Notes: generated by a model from the sequence alone, not told the origin. Counted from the first letter of the stretch, positions 8,384 through 19,535 are shown. The stretch is DNA of 64,000 nucleotides from Paraglaciecola polaris LMG 21857 (GCF_000315055.1 NZ_BAER01000038.1:28757-92756), one strand, 5' to 3'. Translations and numbers: made by a program.

Positions 8384-9694
8384 TTAGTGTTCTACTGTCC
8401 TTCCTTTATGTTTTGCAGAATTCGAATGACCATTAGTGTGTTTTCGCATACTCGACTGTGACCTGTGTTGTTGTTTAGATGACGAGGTGCGTTCAACTTT
8501 TCTGTTTACCTGAATTTTTTTGTTACGATCATGAGCCATTGGTGCGCTTTTCACGGCTTTAGTCGGTCTTGATACATGTTCGTTTTTAGCACTGTATCGC
8601 TCAGACCGTTGGCTGTTATATGCTCTTTCTGGTTTGGTTCTGTGTTTATCAACCTTAAACGCCTTACTGTTTGACGACGTCCCTTGCTTAGAAAATACGT
8701 CATGCTTGTTATTCTGGCTCGGCTTATGTCTATATTCAGAACGGCTGTGCTGAGCTTGCTTATGTTTTAAACCTGATATGACCTTCGTGCGGTGACTTTG
8801 ACTCTGTTGAGACTGATAGTTACGACTCGTTATGCCGCGTTGATGACGGCTATTCTGGCTTGTTTGGTACTTCACCGAACGTCTATGGTGACTATTATGG
8901 TGCCAACGTGGGTACTCCCGCACCTGTCTGTAGTTATATCTATGATTTGATCTACGAGAACGATAATCGTGATTAACCACCACATAATTGTTGCTCCACC
9001 TGAATCCCCCAAAAAAGAAGCCACTGCTGATATGAAAACGCGGACTCCAATAAATGCCTGAATGATAGGCATAGTGGCGTGGCGTGCGCCAATAAATAGG
9101 CTGATGCACTGTCCACCACCAATCACCGTACACCACCCGGGTATCATAATAAGGCACATAAACTGTTTCGCGCTCTACACTATGAATGACAATTTTATCC
9201 TTTTCCCGCTCGATATTTTGGTATTGGTTGTCTTGTAAATTACCTTTGACATATGCACGGCTTCGAAGGGTTTGCACACTCGTAAGTACCTGAGCTTCAT
9301 TCGCTAAAAATGCGTCACCTAGGCTCTGTAGCCAGACTAAGTCTTTGCTCATGCGAGCGAGTAGTTCAGTAAAAGGGGTGAGGGCGATTACGCTAGGATC
9401 CCAGTCTTGCTCTTGAGCAAGATCCAGCGCTTGTTGCTCAGACAAATTATCATGCTCCTCACGCCAACGTGCTGCCTGTACCACTTCTAAAGGATAAGTG
9501 GCAGCAATTAAAATATGTGACAACAGAGAATCGGGATACAAAGCGATGGGGGCAAGCATTTGGTCTAGCTTGGCTTGATGCAATTCAACTATGGGCTGCT
9601 CTTGCGTTTCAGCATGCACCAGTTGCACGGTAGCACCTACTAATAGGCTTATCGCGGCAATGTAACTTATGATGTGTTTGGCAGATTTTCCCAT
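8384..9694 (-). CDS. DUF3300 domain-containing exported protein
   Basis: A 436-aa exported protein. It has a signal peptide (residues 1-28, ending VHA), then the DUF3300 domain (about 35-215; LDQMLAPIALYPDSLLSHIL, TYPLEVVQAARW and DWDPSVIALTPF are the recognisable blocks). From about residue 245 a long low-complexity tail rich in Ser, His, Arg, Lys and Gln runs to the C-terminus. The tail is very basic and probably disordered, which could suit binding to nucleic acid, polyanions or metals. That role is inference; the family has no known function. The start is preceded by GAGG. Confidence 0.85.
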   Translation of the reverse strand: MGKSAKHIISYIAAISLLVGATVQLVHAETQEQPIVELHQAKLDQMLAPIALYPDSLLSHILIAATYPLEVVQAARWREEHDNLSEQQALDLAQEQDWDPSVIALTPFTELLARMSKDLVWLQSLGDAFLANEAQVLTSVQTLRSRAYVKGNLQDNQYQNIEREKDKIVIHSVERETVYVPYYDTRVVYGDWWWTVHQPIYWRTPRHYAYHSGIYWSPRFHISSGFFFGGFRWSNNYVVVNHDYRSRRSNHRYNYRQVREYPRWHHNSHHRRSVKYQTSQNSRHQRGITSRNYQSQQSQSHRTKVISGLKHKQAQHSRSEYRHKPSQNNKHDVFSKQGTSSNSKAFKVDKHRTKPERAYNSQRSERYSAKNEHVSRPTKAVKSAPMAHDRNKKIQVNRKVERTSSSKQQHRSQSSMRKHTNGHSNSAKHKGRTVEH

Positions 9695-9882
9695 GGGGAG
9701 ACCTCAATTAGTCGTGCCTTTAATTTAATATAAAAGGACATTCGGTAAGCCTAGTGTCGATGACGAACGCTTAACCAAAACTGAATCGAGACTAAATGCG
9801 GGAGACAAACCAATTGAGAGTGTTGGTTGCAATACTGAATAAGTAAAGCAATATGGCCGTCGTAGACGGCCTACATAAAAAA

Positions 9883-10497
9883 TTATTTGAGCAGATGCGG
9901 GTCGAACTTATGACCAAGCTTTTCAGTTTTGGTGCGAATGTAGTGACGGTTGTCGTCGGTGACCCCATGGTCAATAGGGGTGCGACTTACCACTTCAATG
10001 CCCATTCCTTCCAATGCGATGCGTTTTTTGGGATTGTTAGTCATCAAATTTACCCGTTGTACATTAAGTGTGTCCAACATGAGTTTACACATACCGTATT
10101 CGCGCAGGTCGGCATCAAAACCCAGATGCTCGTTTGCTTCTACAGTGTCTAAGCCCTGATCTTGTAAATTATAAGCCCGAATTTTATTCAGTAAACCAAT
10201 GCCACGGCCTTCTTGGCGAAGGTATAACAACACCCCTTTGCCTTGTTCAACGATGTTTTGTAGGGCTTTCTCAAGTTGAGCTCCACAGTCACAACGGGTA
10301 CTAAACAATGCGTCCCCTGTTAAGCATTCGGAGTGAATACGAATGGGCACCACATCGCCAGTTTGCCACTGGCCGAAAGTAAGGGCGACATGTTCTTGTT
10401 CGGTAGCAGTCTCAACGAACCCGTGTATGGTGAACTTCCCCCAGTGGGTGGGTAACGAAGCTGAGCTCACGAATTCGTACTTCTGATGTAGTTTCAT
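9883..10497 (-). CDS. ribA: GTP cyclohydrolase II
   Basis: Zinc enzyme that opens GTP to 2,5-diamino-6-ribosylamino-4-pyrimidinone 5'-phosphate, the first committed step of riboflavin synthesis. Visible family features are [17 protein letters not shown] (zinc cysteines), [17 protein letters not shown] and TNNPKK. I use the ATG at 10497 (MKLHQKYEF, 204 aa), which aligns with the start of E. coli RibA. A GTG 45 bases upstream would add a non-conserved leader. A short GC-rich hairpin at 9855-9871 just beyond the stop may be its terminator. Confidence 0.95.
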   Translation of the reverse strand: MKLHQKYEFVSSASLPTHWGKFTIHGFVETATEQEHVALTFGQWQTGDVVPIRIHSECLTGDALFSTRCDCGAQLEKALQNIVEQGKGVLLYLRQEGRGIGLLNKIRAYNLQDQGLDTVEANEHLGFDADLREYGMCKLMLDTLNVQRVNLMTNNPKKRIALEGMGIEVVSRTPIDHGVTDDNRHYIRTKTEKLGHKFDPHLLK

Positions 10498-10605
10498 ATT
10501 TTTACTTGCTGACTTGTATGGGTTATTCACAGAGCGTGTCACATTGGATGAAAATATGGGTGCGTATTATTCAAATACAAGTGCTTTTTGCAGCTCTATT
10601 TTTGA

Positions 10606-13494
10606 TTAACCGTTTTTATCGCCATCCGCCATTGTGCTTAAGGATGCAGGTTTATTGACGCCGTATCCTTGAGCGAAATCGACACCAATTTTGCCTAGCT
10701 CAACCATGATTTCTTTTGATTCAACGTATTCGGCAACGGTTTGTATTTGCATGGCGCTGGCAATGTCTTTTATTGAGGTAACCATCGCCATATCGACGGG
10801 ATCTATGAGGATATTTTTGACGAAGTCACCGTCAATTTTCACCTGATCGACCGGTAGATTTTTTAGATAATGATAAGATGAAAAGCCACTACCAAAATCA
10901 TCGAGGGCGAAGGTACAACCTAACGCTTTGAATGTGTTGATAAAATCCACAGTTTCGTCGAGCTTTAAAATCGCCATGCTTTCAGTGATTTCAAAACAAA
11001 TTTTATTGTGTGGTATCTGATATTTTTCAAATGCACTGAGTATGAACAACTTTAAGTCTTGGTTTCCCAAGGAGTGTCCACTGAGATTGATATTGCATCG
11101 ATAAAGAGCGTCTTTGTGTTTTGGGTTGTCGTTTAACCAAGTGAAATAGCGGTCGATGACCCAACGATCAATTTTAGCACTTAAGTTATAACGCTCAGCA
11201 GCAGGAAGGAATTCATTAGGCAGAATGTGTTGGTCATGTTCATCCACCAAGCGCAGCAATATTTCATAATGATGGCCATGGGCCATAGTGGTCATCGGCA
11301 TGTAGCTTTGACAAAACAATTCAAAACCGTCATGGGCCAGCGCATGTTGAATGCGTGGTAGCCAACTCAACTGAGACTCATATTTTGCGATGTGTTTGTC
11401 GGTAGCTGAATAGGTATGTAGCCGATTACGGCCGAGCTTTTTCGCCATATAGCAGGCTGAGTCGGCCATGCTCAATAACTGCTCAGAGCTGGAGATAGCT
11501 TTATTCCACGGGACTTGGCCTATGCTGACGCACAAGTTTAAGCGTCGCTCTTCCCATGCAAAATGAAACTCTCGCACAGTGTTTAACAACTTGTTAGCCA
11601 GCATAAAGCTATTCTGTGCATTATTCCCCGTCAACAATATGCCAAATTCGTCTCCGCCCAATCGTCCGATAATTCCGTCACTTGTGACTGTTTTGAGCAT
11701 TAATTCGGAAAACTGTTTGAGTATAGCGTCGCCTGCTTTATGGCCGTGGGTGTCGTTTATAGCTTTAAATTGGTCGATATTCACATGCAATAAAGTCAGT
11801 TCGTCTTGTTGTTTGCCAGCAACATTTATGGCCATGTGCAAACGTTTTTCAAATTCTTGACGTTGATAAAAACCGGTTAACGTATCGTGGCTAGCCATAT
11901 ATATCAGGCCTAAATCTGTGGACTTCTGGGCACTAATATCCAGAATAGATCCACAAATCACTTTTTCTTCACTATCAGCTTGCTTACTTAGCTGGGCTGA
12001 TACCGTTAACCATATGTCTTTCTGTTGGCGGGTTTTGCCACGTAATTCTTTACCCAAGGTATATTGATTTTTGTGTAACTCTCCTAGCAATAACTCACGT
12101 TCATTTGGTTCGGCATATAATTGCGACATTGAGCTGAGTTGCCCTAGCATTTGTTGCACGTCGTCGTAGCCAAAAATTTTTGCTAACGCACTATTGGCGC
12201 GTAGGAGTCGGCCGTCAAGACTCGAGATAAAACGCCCTTCAGGAGCGAATTCAAACATGTCGACAAATTGCTGCAAAGCACGAATATCGTCTTGTTGCTC
12301 GTTGTGATGACGAAAAGCAATGACCTTTTCATGGGCGGCAATAGCAACGGCAATCAACACTATGCCTATGATTATCAGGGTACTTAAGGCCAGGGAAAGT
12401 CGTTCAGGAAAGGCAATCCAATTCAGGTAGAGACCTAAGTGCGCGCAGGTTGTAAGTGTAATGAGCGACAAGCCTAAGGCAAATACACGATTGCTGATGG
12501 TGTGATCTTTATAGCGATAGAAAATGGCCAATAGAGCGATCACCACAATCGCCATGATCGACGCCCCTGCCACGACGAGGATCTGTTGATAGCTATTTAA
12601 TATTAATGCTGCCGCCGCACTCAACCAACCCATAGCGTATAGAAAATAGCGATAATATGTGGGCAGTGGACGAAAGATCGTAAAGGTGATTTTGGCTAAA
12701 GAGAACAACAGTAATGCACATACAATCGTGCTGATATTATCAATGTAAGCGTTGAATCCAGAAACGTGGCTGATTATTCCCTGACTGTTTAAAAACAGCA
12801 GTAAATAACCCGCACTGGCCACTGAAAACCAAAAGCGAACAGGACTACGAAGCAGAGTGTAGGTGACTAAAAAGTACAACACCATCATCGCAAGTGCACC
12901 ACTAAACAAGGCGAACACTGTGCTGTTTCGCTGCTCTTTTTTATTCAGTGCTGCTTCGGACTTGAGTTTAAAAGCAAACACTAATGGGCCTTCGTCCCGA
13001 ACCTTAATATAGATATTGCGCGGCTGTGCATAAGGTACATCAAGGGGCACAACGAACAGTCTGTGCTCGTAAGGGCGATTCTCTAACGGACGAGTTGTGC
13101 CTAGCCGGTAAGAGCTAATAATTCGCTCGCGCTCATCTAGAACGTAAATGTCCAGTGCGTCAATGCGCGGATTATCGATACTAATAAAATACGGTTGATG
13201 GCTACTGTCACTCTGCAGTGTGACTTTGCCCCATAGACTTTGGTTAGCATTTAGCGGTTGAGGTGAAAAAGTGCTACGCCAAGTTTGCAATTCCTGCACG
13301 TCAGATAATTGTACGCGGTTGTCAGCGACCAACCATTGACTGTGTGTTAACAAATCAATGGTGGGAGACGAACCATCGAGATTCACCATTGGGTGGGGTA
13401 AAGGTGCTTGCGCCCAGACAGTTTGGCTTAGTTGCACGGTAAGCAACATAAAACAAAACAACGAACAGGCGTGAGTTAAAAGACGCATTTTCAC
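10606..13494 (-). CDS. 7TM sensor diguanylate cyclase/phosphodiesterase (PAS-GGDEF-EAL)
   Basis: Inner-membrane c-di-GMP enzyme of 962 aa. A signal peptide is followed by a periplasmic 7TMR-DISM extracellular domain (about 35-190), seven membrane helices (about 195-390), a PAS domain (about 410-530), GGDEF and EAL. The cyclase motif RLGGDEF is intact (GGDEF at 613-617), but the RxxD inhibitory site upstream is absent. The EAL domain starts with EILLR (Glu744). It keeps the Asn of NINLS, the ITE glutamate, DDFG, the KID lysine, AEYVE and QGY, so phosphodiesterase activity is plausible. The periplasmic ligand cannot be read. It is transcribed alone. Confidence 0.92.
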   Translation of the reverse strand: MKMRLLTHACSLFCFMLLTVQLSQTVWAQAPLPHPMVNLDGSSPTIDLLTHSQWLVADNRVQLSDVQELQTWRSTFSPQPLNANQSLWGKVTLQSDSSHQPYFISIDNPRIDALDIYVLDERERIISSYRLGTTRPLENRPYEHRLFVVPLDVPYAQPRNIYIKVRDEGPLVFAFKLKSEAALNKKEQRNSTVFALFSGALAMMVLYFLVTYTLLRSPVRFWFSVASAGYLLLFLNSQGIISHVSGFNAYIDNISTIVCALLLFSLAKITFTIFRPLPTYYRYFLYAMGWLSAAAALILNSYQQILVVAGASIMAIVVIALLAIFYRYKDHTISNRVFALGLSLITLTTCAHLGLYLNWIAFPERLSLALSTLIIIGIVLIAVAIAAHEKVIAFRHHNEQQDDIRALQQFVDMFEFAPEGRFISSLDGRLLRANSALAKIFGYDDVQQMLGQLSSMSQLYAEPNERELLLGELHKNQYTLGKELRGKTRQQKDIWLTVSAQLSKQADSEEKVICGSILDISAQKSTDLGLIYMASHDTLTGFYQRQEFEKRLHMAINVAGKQQDELTLLHVNIDQFKAINDTHGHKAGDAILKQFSELMLKTVTSDGIIGRLGGDEFGILLTGNNAQNSFMLANKLLNTVREFHFAWEERRLNLCVSIGQVPWNKAISSSEQLLSMADSACYMAKKLGRNRLHTYSATDKHIAKYESQLSWLPRIQHALAHDGFELFCQSYMPMTTMAHGHHYEILLRLVDEHDQHILPNEFLPAAERYNLSAKIDRWVIDRYFTWLNDNPKHKDALYRCNINLSGHSLGNQDLKLFILSAFEKYQIPHNKICFEITESMAILKLDETVDFINTFKALGCTFALDDFGSGFSSYHYLKNLPVDQVKIDGDFVKNILIDPVDMAMVTSIKDIASAMQIQTVAEYVESKEIMVELGKIGVDFAQGYGVNKPASLSTMADGDKNG

Positions 13495-13616
13495 TATCTA
13501 GGAAACCAAAGGAATATCGATTGCAGCTGCCAAGCACAACCTTGAAATGTATCGTGATCTGTAGCCTAACATCGGATATTCCCTTTCAACAAAGAGTTTA
13601 TCTCTTGTCTTTAGGA

Positions 13617-15059
13617 TTAGCTGCTGCATGAAATTTCCATATGTTTACCCCAATCAGGTGGTGGTTTTGCAAAATCTGCATATTCAGGCTTTGATTCAAA
13701 AGGTTGTTGTAACACGTGTAAAAAGGTTTTAAATCGAGAGAAGTCACCGTCCTCCGCTGCGTCGATGGCAAGTTGCGCCTGATAATTACGCAACACATAC
13801 TCGGGGTTTACTTGACGCATTCTATTTTGGCGTTCTTCCACGGGTACGCCTTGTTCAAGCAGTGTTTGTTGGTATTGACTTAACCAGCTTTGGGCCGCTT
13901 CACGTTGAATGAAATGATTCACCAGTTGAGGGTTGAGCTGATGTTCATTTATCTCGCATAGTAGGCGAAAGCTAATATGGTAGTCCCGCTTGTCTTGAGA
14001 CACTAAATCAAGCCAGCCATTTACCAACTCAGCCGTGGACGGACTCGGCGTAAATAAGCCGAGTTTTTGGTGCATCAGTTGAGAGAACTCACTGAGTAAT
14101 TGGCTCTCGTAGTTGCCTAAGGCGAGTTTGATTTCCTCAATGCTCAAGTACGGTGTAAATGCATGGGCCAAAGCGTTTAAGTTCCATAGTCCAATGCCGG
14201 GCTGTTCTTCAAAAGCGTATCGCCCCTGGTGATCAGAATGATTACACACAAACTTGGGATCAAAATCATCAAGAAACGCATAGGGGCCAAAATCAAAGGT
14301 GATCCCATGAATCGACATGTTATCTGTGTTCATTACACCGTGATTAAAACCAAAAGCTTGCCATTTAGCGATTAGGCTTGCGGTGTCCAAAACAATACGC
14401 TCAAGCATAGCAAGATGCGGATTTTTAGCATTAGCACAGGATTTGAAATGGTGTTCCAAGCAATAGGCAAATAGTTTTTCAAGTTTATCGAGCTGACCAC
14501 TGTGATAAAAGTACTCAAAATGACCGAAACGAATATGGCTTTGACTGACACGGATCATCATAGCTGCTCGTTCTTGTTTTTCTCGATACACAGGCTCGTC
14601 ACTGGTTATCAAACACAATGCCCTAGAAGTCGGAATACCCATATGATGCAGGGCTTCGCTGGCAAGGTATTCGCGCAATGTAGAGCGTAATACGGCACGC
14701 CCATCAGCAAATCGAGAATAGGGAGTCGGGCCAGCGCCTTTTAGGTGTAGATCCCAACGTTGACCGTTTTTATCTTTCACGTCGCCTAGCAATAGACCAC
14801 GGCCATCGCCTAAGTCAGGATTCCAGCCGCCAAACTGATGCCCACCATACTTTTGTGCAAAAGAATGTTTCGTAAATGAACTTGTATTGTCAAATAGCAT
14901 CGACATTATGCTAGATTGCGTAAAACCTGATGCAGGTAGTTGCAGCGCGTCGCGTAAAGTGTGGTTAACCTCAACCAGTTTAGGATTCGCCACACCTAAG
15001 GGCTTAGTAAGGGCACCTAAGTCACCTAATTGCGTTGCATATGAATGATCTAAATTCAT
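13617..15059 (-). CDS. selO: protein adenylyltransferase SelO (YdiU)
   Basis: Pseudokinase-fold enzyme that transfers AMP from ATP to hydroxyl side chains of proteins. The 480-aa length matches the bacterial family. Recognisable blocks are KYGGHQFGGWNPDLGDGR, HLKGAGPTPYSR, the NTDNMS catalytic asparagine region and the metal-binding TFDFGPY. The C-terminus ends ISCSS, as in E. coli YdiU, where eukaryotic SelO has CxxU. No selenocysteine is implied. It is divergent from the cytochrome gene. Confidence 0.95.
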   Translation of the reverse strand: MNLDHSYATQLGDLGALTKPLGVANPKLVEVNHTLRDALQLPASGFTQSSIMSMLFDNTSSFTKHSFAQKYGGHQFGGWNPDLGDGRGLLLGDVKDKNGQRWDLHLKGAGPTPYSRFADGRAVLRSTLREYLASEALHHMGIPTSRALCLITSDEPVYREKQERAAMMIRVSQSHIRFGHFEYFYHSGQLDKLEKLFAYCLEHHFKSCANAKNPHLAMLERIVLDTASLIAKWQAFGFNHGVMNTDNMSIHGITFDFGPYAFLDDFDPKFVCNHSDHQGRYAFEEQPGIGLWNLNALAHAFTPYLSIEEIKLALGNYESQLLSEFSQLMHQKLGLFTPSPSTAELVNGWLDLVSQDKRDYHISFRLLCEINEHQLNPQLVNHFIQREAAQSWLSQYQQTLLEQGVPVEERQNRMRQVNPEYVLRNYQAQLAIDAAEDGDFSRFKTFLHVLQQPFESKPEYADFAKPPPDWGKHMEISCSS

Positions 15060-15125
15060 TATCTGCCTCTATATATTACTTGTAGAATGGTTTTTCAAAA
15101 ACCGACATTATCTTAAGGACCAATT

Positions 15126-15452
15126 ATGAATCTAATCTCAAAAGCATGTGTTGTGGCGAGTCTGTCAACGGTTGCCATATTATCAACTAACGTTTTCGCT
15201 GGCGACATAGCAGCAGGTAAATCTAAAGCGGCTACGTGTGTTGCATGTCATGGTGCTAACGGTATATCACAAATTCCTATGTATCCGAATTTAGCTGGGC
15301 AAAAAGAGCAGTATTTATCGTTGCAACTTAAGGCCTTTCGCTCAGGTGAACGTAAAAATATGATAATGGCACCTATGGTCGCAGCCTTAAGTGATGCTGA
15401 TATTGAAAATTTATCGGCCTATTTTGCAAGTTTGGATCCGTCAGGAAAATAG
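15126..15452 (+). CDS. class I cytochrome c (c553/c4-like)
   Basis: Periplasmic monohaem cytochrome c of 108 aa. A signal peptide (residues 1-25, ending VFA) is followed by the haem attachment motif CVACH at 38-42. The [10 protein letters not shown] segment carries the probable axial methionine. It is a small soluble electron carrier. The partner is unknown because the neighbours are not respiratory genes. AAGGA precedes the ATG. A terminator follows. Confidence 0.9.
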   Translation: MNLISKACVVASLSTVAILSTNVFAGDIAAGKSKAATCVACHGANGISQIPMYPNLAGQKEQYLSLQLKAFRSGERKNMIMAPMVAALSDADIENLSAYFASLDPSGK

Positions 15453-15482
15453 CACAACTTTTTGTTTTTTATAAATTTATTT

Positions 15483-15518
15483 AGGGCTGGACGATAGCTT
15501 GTCTGCAGCCCTTTTTTT
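15483..15518 (+). terminator. Rho-independent terminator
   Basis: AGGGCTG at 15483-15489 pairs with CAGCCCT at 15506-15512, followed by an eight-T run. It ends the cytochrome gene. Confidence 0.85.
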
Positions 15519-15632
15519 TGCATTTCATCAAGGTCGGTGGATATAACAACATATTCATAAATTTGATGAGCCAGTTTGCTCGTTTACGCGTACTTTAATC
15601 TTCTTAACTCTATATTTACCCTAGGTGCTTCT

Positions 15633-16298
15633 ATGATCACACTTCACCACCTCAATAATTCCCGTTCTCAGCGCATTCTATGGATGTTGGAAGAACTGGG
15701 TGTCGAATATGAGATTAAGCGCTACCAGCGTGATGACCAGACTAATTTGGCTCCAGAATCCCTAAAAAAAGTTCATCAGTTGGGTAAGTCCCCCGTGATC
15801 ACTGACGGCGAAGTGACGGTGGCTGAATCAGGTGCAATCATTGATTATTTAGGGCGAAAATACAGTGAGAGTTCACTTATTCCTCACGCTGACACCGAAG
15901 CATATCGTCAGTATACATATTGGTTACATTTTGCCGAGGGAACACTGATGCCGCCTATGGTCGCAAAATTAGTGTTTGATAAAGTCCGTCAGAATGCCAA
16001 ACCATTTTTTGTCAAAATGATTGCTAATAAAATTGCAGACAAAGTGATGGACGGCTACTACGGGGTAAACTTGGTGGCTAATCTTAAATATGTTGATCAA
16101 TATCTGGCCGAAAATGAGTGGTTTGCTGGAGATACGTTATCAGGGGCTGATGTGCAGATGAGTTTTCCACTCGAAGCGATGGCGTCACGCAACGTGGCTG
16201 GTGAGTACCCGAATATCGCTGCCTACGTTAAACGTATACATGCACGCCCTGCATATCAACAGGGTCTGTCACGTGGTGGACATTACGATTACGCTTAG
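15633..16298 (+). CDS. glutathione S-transferase family protein
   Basis: A 221-aa cytosolic GST. The N-terminal thioredoxin-like domain begins MITLHHLNNSRSQRILWML; the Asn/Ser-Arg-Ser segment is where GSTs place the glutathione-activating residue. VAESGAIIDYLGRKY is the glutathione-binding SNAIL-like block (about 63-77). The helical C-terminal domain contains LSGADVQMSFPLEA. The ATG at 15633 is the true start by alignment; an upstream alternative start adds 19 non-homologous residues. The substrate is unknown. Confidence 0.9.
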   Translation: MITLHHLNNSRSQRILWMLEELGVEYEIKRYQRDDQTNLAPESLKKVHQLGKSPVITDGEVTVAESGAIIDYLGRKYSESSLIPHADTEAYRQYTYWLHFAEGTLMPPMVAKLVFDKVRQNAKPFFVKMIANKIADKVMDGYYGVNLVANLKYVDQYLAENEWFAGDTLSGADVQMSFPLEAMASRNVAGEYPNIAAYVKRIHARPAYQQGLSRGGHYDYA

Positions 16299-16321
16299 TT
16301 CATTGTGCGAATCACAAAATT

Positions 16322-16348
16322 GAATAGCCCGCCAAAGTAGGGCTATTC
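16322..16348. terminator. terminator overlapping the metJ stop codon
   Basis: A 9-bp perfect stem (GAATAGCCC at 16322-16330 with its complement at 16340-16348) overlaps the last codons of metJ. On the minus strand it is followed by ATTTTG, so it probably terminates metJ. It also lies 24 bases after the convergent GST gene. Confidence 0.65.
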
Positions 16349-16666
16349 TTCTGAATCGATATCAATCCCCATCTCCTGCATAATGCGCAGGGCATCACTT
16401 GGGATCCGGTTTTCGTTGTCTTTTTGTAAGTCGTTGTCGTTCGGTAACGGTTGCCCAGTAAAAGCATGCAAGAATGCTTCACATAATAATTCTGAGTTCG
16501 TTGCATGACGAAGATTATTTACTTGCCTACGGGTACGTTCATCCGTTAACACCTTAAGTACTTTAAGAGGAATTGAGACAGTGACTTTCTTCACTTGCTC
16601 GCTTTTCTTTCCATGCTCGGCATAGGGATGAATGTACTTCCCATTCCATTTTGTTGTTTTAGCCAT
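16343..16666 (-). CDS. metJ: methionine regulon repressor MetJ
   Basis: Ribbon-helix-helix repressor that uses S-adenosylmethionine as corepressor and binds met boxes. The 107-aa protein matches E. coli MetJ (105 aa). The DNA-contacting beta-strand is in [15 protein letters not shown] (about 26-40), followed by [32 protein letters not shown] helices read in two adjoining blocks. It is divergent from metF across 146 bases that contain a met-box operator, so it is expected to repress metF and itself. Confidence 0.96.
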   Translation of the reverse strand: MAKTTKWNGKYIHPYAEHGKKSEQVKKVTVSIPLKVLKVLTDERTRRQVNNLRHATNSELLCEAFLHAFTGQPLPNDNDLQKDNENRIPSDALRIMQEMGIDIDSEE

Positions 16667-16768
16667 CGTTTACTCACTTTTTTCTTTCTTATAAGGGGAA
16701 ATTCTAACCATAAACCAATAAAGGTCAACGATAGACTGCTAAACATCTTGACGGCTTTACGTACAAAG

Positions 16769-17697
<929 letters not shown>

Positions 17698-17732
17698 AGT
17701 CTTCACTCTTAGCCTGTTGTACAAGGAAATAT

Positions 17733-18635
17733 ATGGAGCCCAAGATTATATTATTGGATGTATTCAGACGTTGGTTGCCAAAGGCGAATATCTTTGTCCG
17801 CATGTTTGTATCTCATTGTCAGCGCGATGGGATCACTGTTTCAGCCGGGCATTTAGCTTATGTTTCTTTATTGTCTTTGGTGCCTTTTATTATGGTGTTT
17901 TTCACCATTTTATCGGCATTTCCAGCATTTTCTGAGGTCAGGGGGGAAATCGAAAGCCTGATCTTTGGCAATTTCATTCCCACTTCGGGGGATCTAATCC
18001 AAGGTTACGTCGCCGAGTTTGTGGGGAATGCCTCAAAAATGGGGGCGATTGGGATTTTATCTTTGGTTGTGGTGGCATTACTGCTGATCTCAAATATTGA
18101 TAAGACCTTGAATCGTATTTGGCAAGCGAAGAGCGAGCGGCCAATTATCTTTACGCTCGCTATCTATTGGATGATCCTAACATTAGGGCCTTTATTAATT
18201 GGCTTGAGCGTGATCATGAGCTCTTATTTGGTGGCCTTTGCTAATTCAGCTGAGGCTTACACTATGGGCGCGACGACGGCCATGCTCAAAACTGTGCCCT
18301 TTATTGCCTCTGTGTGCGCTTTCTTTATTTTATATATGATTGTACCCAATAAGCGTATTAATCCTCGTCACGCCATTGTGGGTGCGTTTGTTGGGGCATT
18401 ACTGTTTGAACTGTCTAAGAAAGGCTTTTCATTTTACATAACCCATTTTCCGTCTTACCAAATGATTTACGGCGCGATGGCCGTGATCCCAATCTTATTT
18501 GTGTGGGTGTACTTATCTTGGATAGTCGTGTTACTCGGGGCTGAGTTAACCCATGTGATTGAGGTGTTTTTTCATGAAGAGCCTGAAGAGAGTTTTACGC
18601 AGGTCGACGATGAGGATCCTCAGTCGCCTGCATAA
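17733..18635 (+). CDS. YihY family inner-membrane protein
   Basis: A 300-aa polytopic membrane protein of the YihY (formerly BrkB/RNase BN) family. About six hydrophobic segments run through residues 35-265. LAYVSLLSLVPF near the start and the FYITHFPSYQMIYGAMAVIP block near residue 230 are family signatures. The earlier RNase BN label for this family was an error, so no enzymatic role is claimed. AAGGA precedes the ATG. The start is 35 bases after metF, so read-through is possible. Confidence 0.88.
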   Translation: MEPKIILLDVFRRWLPKANIFVRMFVSHCQRDGITVSAGHLAYVSLLSLVPFIMVFFTILSAFPAFSEVRGEIESLIFGNFIPTSGDLIQGYVAEFVGNASKMGAIGILSLVVVALLLISNIDKTLNRIWQAKSERPIIFTLAIYWMILTLGPLLIGLSVIMSSYLVAFANSAEAYTMGATTAMLKTVPFIASVCAFFILYMIVPNKRINPRHAIVGAFVGALLFELSKKGFSFYITHFPSYQMIYGAMAVIPILFVWVYLSWIVVLLGAELTHVIEVFFHEEPEESFTQVDDEDPQSPA

Positions 18636-18648
18636 TGGGCATCATATG

Positions 18649-19287
18649 TTAATCACGCATGCTGGATATAAATGCGTTTGACTCTTTGATGGCGTTATTC
18701 ATTTCAGCAATTAGCTGATTTATATCGTTTTTAACGCCATTGAATTCACTTTGCAGCGCACCGATAGCCGTGGCATTAAGGTTATGTTTTAAATACAATA
18801 CATTGTCTTGCAAGGCGGATAGCACAGGCGACATTTTGGCCTCTGCCTTGCGCATGCTTTTTACTAGGCTTTGGTACCGGCGTTGGGTGTCTTGCAATTT
18901 ACTCGCGCTTTCTCGACGTAGACCCGGATTAGTATACTTATCAAGCTCTGTTTCCCATTCATCAAACAGAGCATCGGCTACACTCTCAACCTTATTAATA
19001 CGCTTAGTGACTTCAGCAGCAGCTTGGTTACTTTCTTCATATTGCTCTTTCAGCTCTTCGTATACGTCTTGTAATTCACCGCCATCGTAATTCATTAAAT
19101 GGGTGAATTGCTCTAACGCGTCACTAAATTGCTGTTGAGCATCTTCTTGTGACTCTTTAGCGTCCTCTACACGATCAACCATGATATCGCGCTTTTCTAC
19201 ACCGACTTTCTCCCAGGCGGCATAATAAGCACTCTGGCATCCAGCTAGTAAGGTAAATAAGAATAACGTTGGGATAATTTTATACAT
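18649..19287 (-). CDS. DUF2959 family lipoprotein
   Basis: A 212-aa protein with a lipoprotein signal: LFTLLAGC puts the lipidated cysteine at about residue 17. The rest is almost entirely helical with heptad character (QQQFSDALEQF, EELKEQYEESNQAAAEVTKR), so a coiled coil is likely. It matches the DUF2959 family of unknown function. Ser follows the cysteine (CQS), consistent with outer-membrane sorting. It starts 20 bases after the upstream small membrane-protein gene, so the two likely form an operon. Confidence 0.85.
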   Translation of the reverse strand: MYKIIPTLFLFTLLAGCQSAYYAAWEKVGVEKRDIMVDRVEDAKESQEDAQQQFSDALEQFTHLMNYDGGELQDVYEELKEQYEESNQAAAEVTKRINKVESVADALFDEWETELDKYTNPGLRRESASKLQDTQRRYQSLVKSMRKAEAKMSPVLSALQDNVLYLKHNLNATAIGALQSEFNGVKNDINQLIAEMNNAIKESNAFISSMRD

Positions 19288-19307
19288 GAAAACCTCGTAA
19301 ATATTGT

Positions 19308-19535
19308 TTAGCCGCGATATTTTGCGGCGTCAATGATGGACCAAACTTGAAATATAAATCCAAAAATCGCCATGAAAAAGAGAATACCTGTCGCTGCGAG
19401 TGCATAGTTTGTCCACACTAGGACGAAAAATATCAATGCTGCTAATATGCGACCTTGCACTAACTGCCCTAATCCTGGAATAAATAAGTTACAAATCGCT
19501 GCAATTACATTTCCACCTGAACCTTGTCCTGCCAT
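19308..19535 (-). CDS. small two-helix membrane protein
   Basis: A 75-aa hydrophobic protein with two predicted membrane segments, around residues 28-45 and 47-65, after a Gly-rich N-terminus containing NLFIPGLGQLVQGR. That PGLGQ-type motif followed by paired helices resembles TM2-like membrane families. The function is unknown. It probably forms an operon with the DUF2959 lipoprotein downstream, which suggests an envelope role. Confidence 0.75.
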   Translation of the reverse strand: MAGQGSGGNVIAAICNLFIPGLGQLVQGRILAALIFFVLVWTNYALAATGILFFMAIFGFIFQVWSIIDAAKYRG

